Source of the DNA: CAZLWA01 sp964563165
GTDB lineage: Bacteria > CLD3 > SB21
Assembly (NCBI GenBank): GCA_964563165.1
Contig: CAZLWA010000033.1
Location: 1 to 63,935, forward strand
DNA length: 63,935 nt
Direction of reading: 5' to 3'
In this document: positions 18,173 through 27,763 of the stretch, one piece after another
Layout of the letters: every line of letters starts with the position of its first letter
Position numbering within the stretch: the stretch's first letter is position 1
Position numbers and translations under genes: made by a program
Notes under the pieces: generated by a model
Databases searched by the model: none
What the model saw: only the letters and a program-made list of their open reading frames with translations
Told to the model about the DNA's origin: nothing

Positions 18173-19141
18173 TTAATTGACTTCATCAGTCTCTTGATGC
18201 TTCTGAACCGCATAGATCATCCCAATATCTTTTCGCAAAGAATCAAAAGAAAAACAAGTAAACTGATTGCCGGCAAGTATCTTTATAAGTTCATTAGGTC
18301 CGTCAGTATGCCACTCCAGCATAATTACATCAAGTTCTTTCAGTAATCTTTTTTCACTGAGTAATCTTATAATTTCATATTCCGAGCCTTCACAATCAAT
18401 CTTTATTACAAGTTTTTTCTGTTTGTGCCTTGCTCTAATATCGGATAAAACTTCGTCGACGCCGCGCAGAACAATTCTCTCTTTTCGCACATTTTTAAGC
18501 CGCGCGTCATTCAACACTCTTGCCGGTATCCCTCGCACTCCGACACTTCCCTTAAATTCAACAAAATAGTCCGCGACGAGGTCTTCTGTCCGGGCGCCGA
18601 CGCCATGATTAAAAGCATGTATCTTCGGTGAGTAACTCGGGTTTCTTTCGATGTTCTTGAGACCCAATTGAAATGTCTCTTGGAAGGGTTCATAGGAATA
18701 AACGCCAATCACATTCTGCTTTGAGGCAAGGAATAAGCTCGTCATCGCAACATTCATTCCGATATCAATAAAAACAAATTCTTCCTTGGTTTGAATGTTA
18801 TAAACACCTTGAATGAATATCTCCCATAGGATCTTGAGCTCCTCCCACGAATTAATGCAGAATTCCAATTCCTGGATTCTGATATTGGCTTTATGGTTCT
18901 CATCGATCCAAATTTTCGCCTTACCTAATTCCGTTAGATCATAGGCCAAATCTATACCCGTAAGGAGGAAAAAATGGCTCCGCGAAGTTACTTCACATTG
19001 GATTTTTTTCAAAAAAATGGAATTATGAAAAAAACGATAGGTCACGTCCTTTGGGCTTATTCTTTTCTTAATAAGATGTTTCAGGAAACCAATATTAGGT
19101 ACGAAAAATGGAAATAGGAATAGGTCACGAACTCTTATCAT
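18173..19141 (-). CDS. FkbM family methyltransferase
   Basis: Second FkbM-type O-methyltransferase of the locus, 322 residues. 'FVFIDIGMNVAMTSLFLA' is motif I, 'GVYSYEPFQETFQLGLKNI' the following strand and helix, and 'KLVIKIDCEGSEYEIIRLL' the FkbM signature with its acidic pair. It is only distantly similar to the copy at 8672. The N-terminal 100 residues ('DLFLFPFFVPNIGFLKHLI' and following) are not conserved and may bind the acceptor glycan. Starts at ATG, 32 bp after the GT2-like gene. Confidence 0.85.
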   Translation of the reverse strand: MIRVRDLFLFPFFVPNIGFLKHLIKKRISPKDVTYRFFHNSIFLKKIQCEVTSRSHFFLLTGIDLAYDLTELGKAKIWIDENHKANIRIQELEFCINSWEELKILWEIFIQGVYNIQTKEEFVFIDIGMNVAMTSLFLASKQNVIGVYSYEPFQETFQLGLKNIERNPSYSPKIHAFNHGVGARTEDLVADYFVEFKGSVGVRGIPARVLNDARLKNVRKERIVLRGVDEVLSDIRARHKQKKLVIKIDCEGSEYEIIRLLSEKRLLKELDVIMLEWHTDGPNELIKILAGNQFTCFSFDSLRKDIGMIYAVQKHQETDEVN

Positions 19142-19173
19142 TTTCGATCCTCAGTGTAATGCGAGCTGAGCCT

Positions 19174-20778
19174 TTACCAAAGCGTTTTCCCATATATATC
19201 GGGAGATATCATTTTATTTTTAACGAAGACCTGCGACAGTTTTCCTATGAGCGTCCCAATATATTTTGATCGCGTGCCGACCGTCCAAATCTCACGCACG
19301 CGTCGATGATGCGAAAATAGAAAAGTGAAACTTAGCAGCCATCGCGTAAATCGCAGGATAGTGATATTCCAATTTAAGGAAAAAGACCTGTTGCCTTCAA
19401 GTTCGGCCGCATAACTTAAATGCAATAACGATTGATTGATACTGAGGCGCAGATTAAGCAAGCCATGGTCGTTCCAAAAGCTTCTTTCATGAGGGAATTT
19501 CAATAGCGCAAACTGAGAAATGGATCGCGCTTTCTCAAGATCATAATATTTGTAATTCATTCTTTCGCGATACGCTATGGGGTATTTCAAACTTAACGAT
19601 ATCAAATCCTTCAAAAGTAATTCGTCGGATTTCTTCCCCCAAGCCGGATCTTGCTTGGCTGACCGCACTAACGCTTCACAGCTAAAAGCTTCATAGACCG
19701 CTTGAAAATGTTCAATTTCAATTCTCGGATGGATGGTCAATCGAGGGCCTTTTTCTTCGAAAGCACCTTCCATCATCTCGCCAACTTGTTGGATGGGGCC
19801 CTGGCTGAGTATATTCAAATGAAGTTTATTTTCTGCGGCACACATAAAAGAATCATCAAAACCACCGATCTGCTTGAACGCTTCCTTTTTTACAATGCAG
19901 CAATCAAATGCGAGATAATTGATAAAGAAAAACGGAACTATTTGCTGGATAGCATCGGCCCGGCGCATGGTGATGGGCTGCAAATCGGCTTTGGCAATAG
20001 ACAATGCGGGCGGCTCATCGATGCAGGGTTGACCAATATCGCCTTGCGTAAGAACTATGGAACTATCGTTACGAAAAGGACAAAGAAGAATTTCAAATGC
20101 ATTTTCCGTTAAGATGTTGCTGGGCGCCGCAAAGGTCACTAATTCCGATAAGGAGTGCGCTACCCCTCTATTCCAGGCCGCGGGTAACTTCTCCGTTCGA
20201 GACGTTTTTAAATACAACAAATGCGGGGTGTCGGAATATGCCTGTCGAAACAATTCGTCTTCATGGTCAGGCGAATTACTGTCAACGAAGATGATTTCTA
20301 AATTTCCGTTTTTATACACGGATTGGTCCATAATTCTTCTCAAGCATCCCGCCGCCCGCTTCCCTTCTCTAAAAATTGAAACGATGCATGAGAGCTCATA
20401 AACGGGACCTGTTCTCGTATCGATGATGACCGTTTCCTCAACAGGCTGTTCTTCTTCCCCCATATCGGTCAAAATAAATTTCTCAGCATATTCAATTTCC
20501 GTTTTACTGCTGTCATAAACTTGATCCTTAATCAAGGTGGCGATAAAACGAGCGGAGTGATCCATGCCGCCTTCTTTCAATAACCTACAGGCGATTGCAA
20601 GATCGCCATATACATCCATTGCCGCTATGCGTACAAAGCGCACGCGATAAACGGCTTCGGCAATCTTATTGCCGTTGCGTTCTTCCTGCTCAATGAGCTC
20701 ACGCAACGCTCTCATTTTCATTAAATAATTAGCGATTTGCTGCGAAGGAGTATTACCCTGTGCTTTTCGTTTTAACAT
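19174..20778 (-). CDS. glycosyltransferase family 2-like protein with N-terminal helical region
   Basis: A 534-residue protein with a central GT-A (GT2) domain. 'YELSCIVSIFREGKRAAGCL' begins it, 'LEIIFVDSNSPDHEDEL' follows, then 'AAWNRGVAHSLSELVTF'. The usual DxD is not evident; 'TFAAPSN' stands at the expected place, which may mean altered metal binding. About 130 residues before the domain are helical and charged; the C-terminal 130 residues contain hydrophobic stretches but no clear helix bundle. I chose the ATG at 20778 because GAGGTGG precedes it; a GTG two codons earlier is less likely. Substrate unknown. Confidence 0.8.
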   Translation of the reverse strand: MLKRKAQGNTPSQQIANYLMKMRALRELIEQEERNGNKIAEAVYRVRFVRIAAMDVYGDLAIACRLLKEGGMDHSARFIATLIKDQVYDSSKTEIEYAEKFILTDMGEEEQPVEETVIIDTRTGPVYELSCIVSIFREGKRAAGCLRRIMDQSVYKNGNLEIIFVDSNSPDHEDELFRQAYSDTPHLLYLKTSRTEKLPAAWNRGVAHSLSELVTFAAPSNILTENAFEILLCPFRNDSSIVLTQGDIGQPCIDEPPALSIAKADLQPITMRRADAIQQIVPFFFINYLAFDCCIVKKEAFKQIGGFDDSFMCAAENKLHLNILSQGPIQQVGEMMEGAFEEKGPRLTIHPRIEIEHFQAVYEAFSCEALVRSAKQDPAWGKKSDELLLKDLISLSLKYPIAYRERMNYKYYDLEKARSISQFALLKFPHERSFWNDHGLLNLRLSINQSLLHLSYAAELEGNRSFSLNWNITILRFTRWLLSFTFLFSHHRRVREIWTVGTRSKYIGTLIGKLSQVFVKNKMISPDIYGKTLW

Positions 20779-20810
20779 AGCCACCTCATTCCGGCAAATA
20801 TAAAATATTC

Positions 20811-22139
20811 TTATTTATTATTAAAGCGGGCTTTCAATAGATCCAATCCAAAATAGAAAGCATTTTTCATATTTATCAATCTAAGTATTTCTATGCGATT
20901 TAGTTGCAGTACCCGCACGAGATAAAAAAAACTAATGAACGAAACCATTATTTCCATTACGGCTTGTCCAATAGCCACGCCAGAAGTGCCAAAGTACCCA
21001 ATTAATAACGGCAAAATACTCAACAATATGACCGATCCCATCAAAATTATTTTGAAAGCGTGTTTCGTGGCATTCGTGGCCATCATCGTGGATATTGAAA
21101 ATATGGAAAGGGGTGTAAAGGGTAACATACCGATCGCCCAAATACGCATCAGCCCTGAAGCTTTTTCATAAGATTCTCCAAATAAAATGCTGATCAAAGG
21201 TCCGGCGACATAGTACAGGGTTATCGCGGCCGTAATTCCTAATACTATTGAAAATGCAAAGTACGCATTCAGCAAACTGATCAGTTTGTCTCTTTGAAGA
21301 ACAAATATGCGCGATATGGATGGGGCTATTACGGAAGAGGATAAATTGAACACCATATTAAAAAACATCATAAGCCTAAAGCCTGCCGAGTATATCCCAA
21401 CCTCATCGGTGGTAAGCAAAAACCCCAACCAAATCGTGCCAATCTGAACATTAATCGTGGCCAGTAAACTTATTAATCCAAAGTGCAAAGATTCTTTCCT
21501 AAATTCCTCCCACTTATCATAGCTGAGAGTAAAAGAAATACGGCCAAACGACTTCCGGTACATCCACAGGGATACCAAGGATGGCAAAACAAGAACGACG
21601 TTCTGACACAATGCAAAAAGGATGATCTGAGAAGAATTATTGAGTATTGAAAAAATTAAGACGGCAGATATGATTTGACCCAGAAGGTTGAGTACCGATA
21701 TGCGCCACATAAGATCTTTGGCGATAAACACCCATCGCAAATCGACACTTGAAATCAAAAGAACTGAGGCAAACACGATATTTAACAATGTGAATTGGTC
21801 ACTGACACCGGTTTTATAGGCTACCCCAATTAGAAGAATAGCGACCAAAACGCTAATGAGGACCCTGATGGTAACAGAAAAATTCACAACCCGAGAAATA
21901 TCATCCCTTCGAGGAACTTCGCGGGCTAAATACAACCCAAATCCGAAAGTCGCAAACATCGAAGCGTATACAAAAAAGGAATTGGCCAGATTGTACTCGC
22001 CGAACTTAGATAGGCCGAGAACCCGTGCCGAGAATGGAACAACGGCAAGACCAATCAGCTGAGACAGAACATTGGAAATAAGCTGAGAGGAAAAATTCTT
22101 AACATAAATCTCTATTTTAGAAGTTGTAACAGGCTGCAC
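20811..22139 (-). CDS. polysaccharide flippase (Wzx/MOP superfamily), second copy
   Basis: Membrane protein of 442 residues with about 12 helices and the oligosaccharide flippase beginning 'FSSQLISNVLSQLIGLAVVP', followed by 'ARVLGLSKFGEYNLANSFF'. It should translocate lipid-linked repeat units. It starts at GTG: no ATG lies near the N terminus. It is clearly different in sequence from the flippase at 10435. Each of the two promoter-headed units therefore carries its own flippase, which fits either two glycans or a composite locus. Confidence 0.85.
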   Translation of the reverse strand: MQPVTTSKIEIYVKNFSSQLISNVLSQLIGLAVVPFSARVLGLSKFGEYNLANSFFVYASMFATFGFGLYLAREVPRRDDISRVVNFSVTIRVLISVLVAILLIGVAYKTGVSDQFTLLNIVFASVLLISSVDLRWVFIAKDLMWRISVLNLLGQIISAVLIFSILNNSSQIILFALCQNVVLVLPSLVSLWMYRKSFGRISFTLSYDKWEEFRKESLHFGLISLLATINVQIGTIWLGFLLTTDEVGIYSAGFRLMMFFNMVFNLSSSVIAPSISRIFVLQRDKLISLLNAYFAFSIVLGITAAITLYYVAGPLISILFGESYEKASGLMRIWAIGMLPFTPLSIFSISTMMATNATKHAFKIILMGSVILLSILPLLIGYFGTSGVAIGQAVMEIMVSFISFFYLVRVLQLNRIEILRLINMKNAFYFGLDLLKARFNNK

Positions 22140-22238
22140 AGATACCGTTATCCGTTGTCAAATTGTTGAAGCACCATTTTCATGAATGACATCGCTCCAT
22201 AACTCAGTTAAATATCAATATACGGCAGAAAAACAAAA

Positions 22239-23156
22239 TTAAATTATGTTATAATGCGAAAAGACTTTGTAGAACTTATACAGCTTAATCAGATCTTTCA
22301 CGCCGTCATCGAGCGAAAGTTCTGTCTTGTAGCCCAATTTCCGAATCTTTTCGAATGAAACCAAAAAATTCCTGACGTCCAAATCCGGTAGACTGGAATT
22401 TACGATTTCAAAATCGACATATTTTTGAATCGCGTTGGCAATGTCAATTTTTGAAAAATTCAGAGATTCATCTCCGACATTATAAATATTGCCGATCATT
22501 ATCGAAGCATGGTCCAGTGCGAAAACATAACCCCGAATGGCGTCGTCAATATGAATAAAAGTACGTTTAGAACGGCCCGCAAATAGTACTATCGAACGTT
22601 CATGTAGGGCTTTGTAAGTAAAATCATTAACCATAAGGTCATTTCTCATTCGGGATGCGGTACCATAGACCGTTGCAAATCGAAGGGCTATCGAGTTCTC
22701 CCTTTGCATGACAATTTTTTCGGCTTCGTATTTAGTCCGCCCATAAATACTTACGGGTTGCGTTGGCACCGTCTCGTCACACCCTTCCCCGGATGCTCCG
22801 TAAAAAGAGGTGGTTGAGGCGTAGATTAATAATTGACTTTTTTGAATCAACGAGGTCATTTTCCGCGTCGCCTCAACATTTATATTCTCGGCAGAATCGG
22901 GGTTGGCCGCACACGCCGGCATCCCGCTAATCCCGGCAAGGTGATAGACTGCGTCATAATTGGCCAATATAGACGCATTGATATTTCTGATGTCAAGTTG
23001 AATGACATTTAGCTTCGGCTCATGTATAATGTGCAGAATGGAGTCATAGCCGTACATAAAGTTATCAAGAATGGTAACTTCATCGCCTCTTTCTAAATGT
23101 TTTTTTACAAGCGTAATACCTTTGTACCCTGCGCCGCCCGTTACTAATATTTTCAT
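22239..23156 (-). CDS. NAD-dependent epimerase/dehydratase (extended SDR)
   Basis: Extended SDR of 305 residues acting on a nucleotide sugar. 'MKILVTGGAGYKG' carries the GxxGxxG loop, with K in place of the usual I; 'ASTTSFYGASGEG' supplies the Ser/Thr and 'SIYGRTKYEAEKI' the YxxxK catalytic pair; 'RTFIHIDDAIRGY' is the conserved late strand. Overall it resembles UDP-glucose 4-epimerase-like proteins of unknown substrate. Gaps of about 95 bp on each side are larger than elsewhere in the unit. Its product is probably a keto or epimerised sugar of the transketolase module (inference). Confidence 0.85.
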   Translation of the reverse strand: MKILVTGGAGYKGITLVKKHLERGDEVTILDNFMYGYDSILHIIHEPKLNVIQLDIRNINASILANYDAVYHLAGISGMPACAANPDSAENINVEATRKMTSLIQKSQLLIYASTTSFYGASGEGCDETVPTQPVSIYGRTKYEAEKIVMQRENSIALRFATVYGTASRMRNDLMVNDFTYKALHERSIVLFAGRSKRTFIHIDDAIRGYVFALDHASIMIGNIYNVGDESLNFSKIDIANAIQKYVDFEIVNSSLPDLDVRNFLVSFEKIRKLGYKTELSLDDGVKDLIKLYKFYKVFSHYNII

Positions 23157-23250
23157 AATGATTATTCCTTGATTAAATCTGTATCAAATCAAATGCAATG
23201 CATACTATCGTGGTTTTGCAAAATAGAACTGTGAGAAATTTCCGAAACTC

Positions 23251-24060
23251 CTAATCAACAACAATATAAGAAGCACGAGCATTAAAAGGAAAGCGGCGAA
23301 TGGCATAACGGTCTAATCCTAAGACGTCCTTTACCGCCAAGGTCTCGCCGGGAAATTTCTCTTCATTCAGTTCATCAAAACCAATCACACTGCCTCTGGT
23401 CAAATGGCTCTTGATTTGAAGAAGGCATTCGCGCGTCGGCTCGTAAAGATCAAGATCGAAATAGGCTAAAGCAATGATGGTTTCCGGGTGTCTCTTAAGG
23501 TACTCACGGCTGCGCACCGAAGCGTCCCCTTTCATGATTTCGTACTTCTTGACATGAGCCAATGGACTCTCCTGCTCTTGAAGATCCAAAATCTTGGCAA
23601 GATACACTTCATACTCGGATGTGACCGAATACATCCCGGGACTCGAATTGATCCCGTCTTCTGCGCTCACTTTCGGAAAGCCTGCAAACGTGTCGAAGCC
23701 GATTACTTTCCGCAGGCGATTGAATGGTTCATAGATTCCTCGGAGCGCTGAAAACAACGAAAGGTTTTGCCCCCAGCGGCAGCCAAATTCGAAGATACTT
23801 CCTTGTACTTCAACAATCTGTCTAAAAAGAAAATCAATAAATAAAATGCGCGAAAGAGTCTGCGGTGTTAGGAATAGCCCGAGATTGGCTAAAACCTCAT
23901 CATCATGAATGGGACAGTTTCTAAGTAATTCAAGGAACTGAGCTCTGCGCTCCCGCTCTGCAGGCTCTCCATAGGCTAACTTGCGGGATTTTGAATTTTC
24001 CATATTTGTTTTGACCTTCATATAGTGGTTGTTTTTTTCATATGCCGCCGCCCGACCCAT
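23251..24060 (-). CDS. TylF/MycF-like sugar O-methyltransferase
   Basis: Methyltransferase of the TylF/MycF/NovP family, 269 residues, which elsewhere methylates hydroxyls of deoxysugars using SAM and a metal. 'GSIFEFGCRWGQNLSLFSAL' is motif I, 'KVIGFDTFAGFP' is a strong family signature, and 'ALAYFDLDLYEPTRECL' carries the aspartates of the metal site, followed by 'GSVIGFDELN'. The ATG lies one base after the TAG of the upstream gene. ATGs at residues 14 and 20 are alternative starts; none has a good ribosome-binding site. Confidence 0.85.
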   Translation of the reverse strand: MGRAAAYEKNNHYMKVKTNMENSKSRKLAYGEPAERERRAQFLELLRNCPIHDDEVLANLGLFLTPQTLSRILFIDFLFRQIVEVQGSIFEFGCRWGQNLSLFSALRGIYEPFNRLRKVIGFDTFAGFPKVSAEDGINSSPGMYSVTSEYEVYLAKILDLQEQESPLAHVKKYEIMKGDASVRSREYLKRHPETIIALAYFDLDLYEPTRECLLQIKSHLTRGSVIGFDELNEEKFPGETLAVKDVLGLDRYAIRRFPFNARASYIVVD

Positions 24061-24061
24061 C

Positions 24062-25006
24062 CTACAGCGGAGACCATACGACGAGGGAATGACCCTCGAT
24101 AAAGAAACTTCCTGTATAGGTACGCTGCTCGCGAATTATTTTAATCTTGCCTTCCTCTTGAAGTTTACGCAGCCTCGGCAAGAATCCGGATAAATAATCC
24201 CGTTTGCGAAAATACAAAGTTGAAAGACGATCAATTAAATGAGTTTGATCCAATAATTCATCGATGGGTTCAAAATGCACGCAAACGGCTGGTTTTTTGT
24301 CCAAAACAAATTGTAAAAATTTTTCAAAACGGTTGCCAACCTGTTCAAGAGCGGCAATAGTAATAAATCCACTATGGGAAGGCACTTCCAGTGAATAGTC
24401 AGGGTTAAAAAAATCAAAATTCTTGCCCTCAATATTGTTATCAATACCGGCTTTTGAAATCTGTCGTATGATTTCCTGGGAAGTTCTAGTCCAATCCAGA
24501 CCGATCATTTTAGCACGGGGAATATGTTTTCGAGCTCTAAGAAGATGGTAGGCCGGACCGCAACCGAATTCAAATAGCGCTGGAACATCGTGAAGAAAAG
24601 TTTGAATAGCCCAATCGACAAGAATACAAAGAATCTTGTAATCAAAATCCGGAGTCATGGGCCGAATCATCCTCTGTTTCCAATGAACCAACCTATGCTT
24701 CCCGTGATACCTCGGCACAAGATCTTTAACTTCTTTACCTTTTTTCAGCGCTTCAAGATTTTCATTCCAACCTTTTTCCCATTCCAGAAGTCGATGTTCG
24801 CCAGCAGGCTTGGTATCTTTATCTAAGTTGTTCTTGAGAAGTACATCGATGACCTCCCGCAGATAATCATCCCGTTCTTTATCGCTAATTTCCTCATAAC
24901 AAAGAGAGGCTTCTTCACACTCTTTTCGTAAGGCCGGTGAAAGAGGCGACTGCAGGATCTTCTCAATTTCGTCCGCAGTTATTACCGATGCTTTATTCAT
25001 GAACAT
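24062..25006 (-). CDS. probable SAM-dependent methyltransferase
   Basis: A 314-residue protein whose central part looks like a class I methyltransferase: 'PALFEFGCGPAYHLLRARKH' is motif I, 'AKMIGLDWTRTSQEII' the next strand with its acidic residue, and 'SGFITIAALEQVGNRFEKFL' the motif IV region. The first 130 residues are charged and helical and not recognised. It is adjacent to the TylF-like gene and was probably acquired with it. It might modify a sugar or a lipid-linked intermediate; a non-catalytic role is possible because several motifs are loose. Confidence 0.7.
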   Translation of the reverse strand: MFMNKASVITADEIEKILQSPLSPALRKECEEASLCYEEISDKERDDYLREVIDVLLKNNLDKDTKPAGEHRLLEWEKGWNENLEALKKGKEVKDLVPRYHGKHRLVHWKQRMIRPMTPDFDYKILCILVDWAIQTFLHDVPALFEFGCGPAYHLLRARKHIPRAKMIGLDWTRTSQEIIRQISKAGIDNNIEGKNFDFFNPDYSLEVPSHSGFITIAALEQVGNRFEKFLQFVLDKKPAVCVHFEPIDELLDQTHLIDRLSTLYFRKRDYLSGFLPRLRKLQEEGKIKIIREQRTYTGSFFIEGHSLVVWSPL

Positions 25007-25036
25007 TTCATTACGTTTGTTTGTTTCACCCTCATA

Positions 25037-26068
25037 TTAGGACAGATACATGGAACGCTGCCATTCTATGGTATTCTTTAATCCTTTTTCAAAATCAATG
25101 AATTCTCTTTTCCCGAATTCGGAATTGACTCTCGAAATATCCAGGCGCACATCTTCCGGAGCACCCGAAATACCGCCTCGGCCAGTATCTGGAAAAATTA
25201 CTTGAACACCACATATCTTACCGACAAGACGTGCGAGCTCGGCAATGGTAAGCGTAGAACAGCCTCCCACATTATAGACACATTCTTTACCTTCCAATAA
25301 TATGCGCCACATCATATTAACCGCATCCGAGACATAACAATACGTACGCTTGGCCTCCCCTTGATCTAATAATTTGATTTCCTTTCCCACCAGAGCTTTT
25401 TCCACAAAATGATTCAAAACCCGCTGGTCTCCGGGCCGCGTTCCCGGACCGTAGGCCAGGCTCAATCGGGTTGACTTAGCCTCAAATCCTTTTTGACGAT
25501 AAACGTTCACGATTGCTTCTCCGCATCGTTTCGCTTCAATATAACAGGCTCGTGGGTGATTTGGAGTACTCGTTCCTATTTGTATTTCGGAAAACGGAGG
25601 CGCTGTTAATCCACTATAAACTTCGCTGGTACTGACAAACAAGAATTTCCCATCCTTTGCAAGCGTTCTTTCCAACAACGCTAAAGTTACACTCGTGTTG
25701 AGTTTGATCGTAGTTTCTGGATGCTCCATGAACATCCCCGGCTGTCCATAAGTCGCTGCATGAACAATCACGTCTGCCGTTGGAAGACTGTTAACAAATG
25801 TCTCGTCGGACAGATCCCCTTCACAAAACCGTATCGACTTTTCGTTTGAAAACAGCGCTAGATGTTCCGGAATCCCTCTGTTAACGACAGCAATGACCTT
25901 TACCCGGACTCCGAATTCTTTGCGCATATGATTCAAGGCATAAAGAAAATGTGTACCAATGATACCGGATGCGCCGGTGATCATAATTGTCTTATCTTCT
26001 AACATGCTTATCGGAACATCAGCCAGAGAATCCTTTCCATCACGCTCTAATAAATCAACCCGTAACAT
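25037..26068 (-). CDS. NAD-dependent epimerase/dehydratase or decarboxylase (extended SDR)
   Basis: Extended SDR of 343 residues, resembling UDP-glucuronate decarboxylase or dTDP-glucose dehydratase-like enzymes. 'TIMITGASGIIGTHFLYAL' is the cofactor loop, 'VSTSEVYSG' carries the Ser/Thr-Glu, and the YxxxK pair is 'YIEAKRCGEAIV'. 'RLSLAYGPGTRPGDQRV' and 'RTYCYVSDAVNMMW' are conserved late motifs. Its ATG overlaps the end of the transketolase C-terminal gene by 14 bp, coupling the two. Together they may form or process a chain-extended or branched nucleotide sugar (inference). Confidence 0.85.
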   Translation of the reverse strand: MLRVDLLERDGKDSLADVPISMLEDKTIMITGASGIIGTHFLYALNHMRKEFGVRVKVIAVVNRGIPEHLALFSNEKSIRFCEGDLSDETFVNSLPTADVIVHAATYGQPGMFMEHPETTIKLNTSVTLALLERTLAKDGKFLFVSTSEVYSGLTAPPFSEIQIGTSTPNHPRACYIEAKRCGEAIVNVYRQKGFEAKSTRLSLAYGPGTRPGDQRVLNHFVEKALVGKEIKLLDQGEAKRTYCYVSDAVNMMWRILLEGKECVYNVGGCSTLTIAELARLVGKICGVQVIFPDTGRGGISGAPEDVRLDISRVNSEFGKREFIDFEKGLKNTIEWQRSMYLS

Positions 26069-26942
26069 TAAAAAACCCTTCTAATTTAGTCTTAATGCTG
26101 GCCTCATCCAATCCACATATACTATCCTGTTCAGCGGCCCTCCCGTAGTTTGAAAGAAACTGCCTTGGAACACCGATCGACAATAAGTCAATGGGTTTCC
26201 CACGGAGTGACGTCATCACATCATGAGCCAGAGTCCCTTCATAAAAGGGCTCTACAATGGCGACCTTTGCTTTTTTTGTCGAAGCATAAAGTAACTCTGA
26301 ATCAAATGGAGACAACGAAGTGTAATATAGAATGGTGGCATCTACGTTAACACAGGCATGAACAACCCTTTCTAACATGGGCCCGATGGCAATCACCACA
26401 CCATCCCTGCCTTCGCGAATTCTTTCCCCACGACCAAACGTGACAGGAACTTCCATTGCATGTCCCTTTTCGGTCAATCGAAAATAGTTTGCATGGGCCC
26501 CGGAATATGCGCTGCGGAACAATGTATCAAAATCTTTATCGCTCCCGGGGACGATAACATTCACTCCCGGTATCGTTTTCATAAGTGAAACATCGCCTGG
26601 GCAATGATGCGTGCAGCCGAGCGCCGCATAATCATAAGAAGCACCGACACTGACAAAATTTCCGCTCAGCCGCTGATATCCAAAATCATTTTTCAGCTGC
26701 TCAAAACTTCTCTCCACAACAAACGGAGCGATACTGTGAACCAGGGGTATCAAATTCATTTTTGACAGTCCGGCGGCTAAACTGGTAAAAGCCTGCTCAC
26801 AAATCCCAATATTATAGATCCTATCGGGATATTTTGAAAAAATATTACGAAATCCAAAAACACCGATATCACCTAATATAACGACCAATCGCGGGTCAAG
26901 CTCTATAACGGATTCTATGGTCTTTACAAACTGCGCTCTCAC
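26055..26942 (-). CDS. transketolase-like protein, C-terminal subunit
   Basis: C-terminal half of a split transketolase, 295 residues: the pyrimidine-binding domain ('NIGICEQAFTSLAAGLSKM', with the conserved catalytic Glu) followed by the transketolase C-terminal domain ('AIVEPFYEGTLAHDVMTSL'). With its partner it would bind thiamine diphosphate and transfer a two-carbon ketol unit. The start is GTG, in a GTGA overlap with the stop of the N-terminal subunit gene, so the two are made together. Location inside a polysaccharide locus points to sugar synthesis rather than the pentose phosphate pathway (inference). Confidence 0.9.
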   Translation of the reverse strand: MRAQFVKTIESVIELDPRLVVILGDIGVFGFRNIFSKYPDRIYNIGICEQAFTSLAAGLSKMNLIPLVHSIAPFVVERSFEQLKNDFGYQRLSGNFVSVGASYDYAALGCTHHCPGDVSLMKTIPGVNVIVPGSDKDFDTLFRSAYSGAHANYFRLTEKGHAMEVPVTFGRGERIREGRDGVVIAIGPMLERVVHACVNVDATILYYTSLSPFDSELLYASTKKAKVAIVEPFYEGTLAHDVMTSLRGKPIDLLSIGVPRQFLSNYGRAAEQDSICGLDEASIKTKLEGFFNVTG

Positions 26943-27763
26943 TTTAATTCCTCCAACATCATGACCACTTCATCTTTGGTTGGTCCCTTATGATGCCAGG
27001 CCGGATTATTTTCCATAATCCGGATGCCTTTTCCTTTTATTGTTTCAGCTATGATGGCCACAGGCTTTTGTTTATCCATTGTTTTAAGTGAACTCTGTAA
27101 GTTCTTGTGATCATGACCATCTATGTTAACCGTATGCCATCCAAAGGATGAAAATTTATCCGATAAATTTCCCAACAAAAGCGCACGATCTGTAGAATGG
27201 TTATAATCGACAATACAGGTCAAATTATTCAGATGTTGATGCGAGGCTAATAATGCAGATTCCCAAATACTGCCCTCGTTGCATTCTCCGTCCCCAATCA
27301 GTGTATAGACGCGACGATTGATCTTTCGGATTTTCATACCAAGCGCCATACCCACCGCCATCGGTAATCCATGCCCAAGAGATCCGGTGGATGCCTCCAC
27401 ACCTGGAACTTTATTGCTATCCGGATGCCCACCCAGGATACTGTCGAACTGGGCAAATTTAAGTAATTCATTTTTACCAAAAAACCCTTTTTCTGATAGG
27501 ACGGCATATAATGCGAGTGAACCGTGCCCTTTGCTCAATATAAAATGATCCCGATCGTCTTTATTGAGATTACGAAGATCAATGTTCAAAACTTTATCGT
27601 ATAATATCCATAAAATATCCAGGATACTAAAGGCACTCGGTATGTGTCCTTCTCCGGTCAGCGCGGTCGCCTCAATGATTTCCCTTTTAAGTCTTTTCAC
27701 AATGTCAGTATCTGGCTTCATAGAAAATTCACGAAAATGTTTTTGCAAAAGTTTATTTAACAT
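26939..27763 (-). CDS. transketolase-like protein, N-terminal subunit
   Basis: Thiamine-diphosphate-binding half of a split transketolase, about 274 residues. 'ILSKGHGSLALYAVL' and 'GSLGHGLPMAVGMALG' are cofactor-contact motifs, and the ThDP/metal motif runs from 'GDGECNEGSIWES' to the Asn in 'CIVDYNHS'. A longer frame from 27838 would overlap the LhgO-like gene by 82 bp; the ATG at 27763 overlaps by 7 bp. An ATG at 27721 is also possible. Gene order LhgO-like, N subunit, C subunit, SDR, all overlapping, suggests one pathway. Confidence 0.9.
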   Translation of the reverse strand: MLNKLLQKHFREFSMKPDTDIVKRLKREIIEATALTGEGHIPSAFSILDILWILYDKVLNIDLRNLNKDDRDHFILSKGHGSLALYAVLSEKGFFGKNELLKFAQFDSILGGHPDSNKVPGVEASTGSLGHGLPMAVGMALGMKIRKINRRVYTLIGDGECNEGSIWESALLASHQHLNNLTCIVDYNHSTDRALLLGNLSDKFSSFGWHTVNIDGHDHKNLQSSLKTMDKQKPVAIIAETIKGKGIRIMENNPAWHHKGPTKDEVVMMLEELK

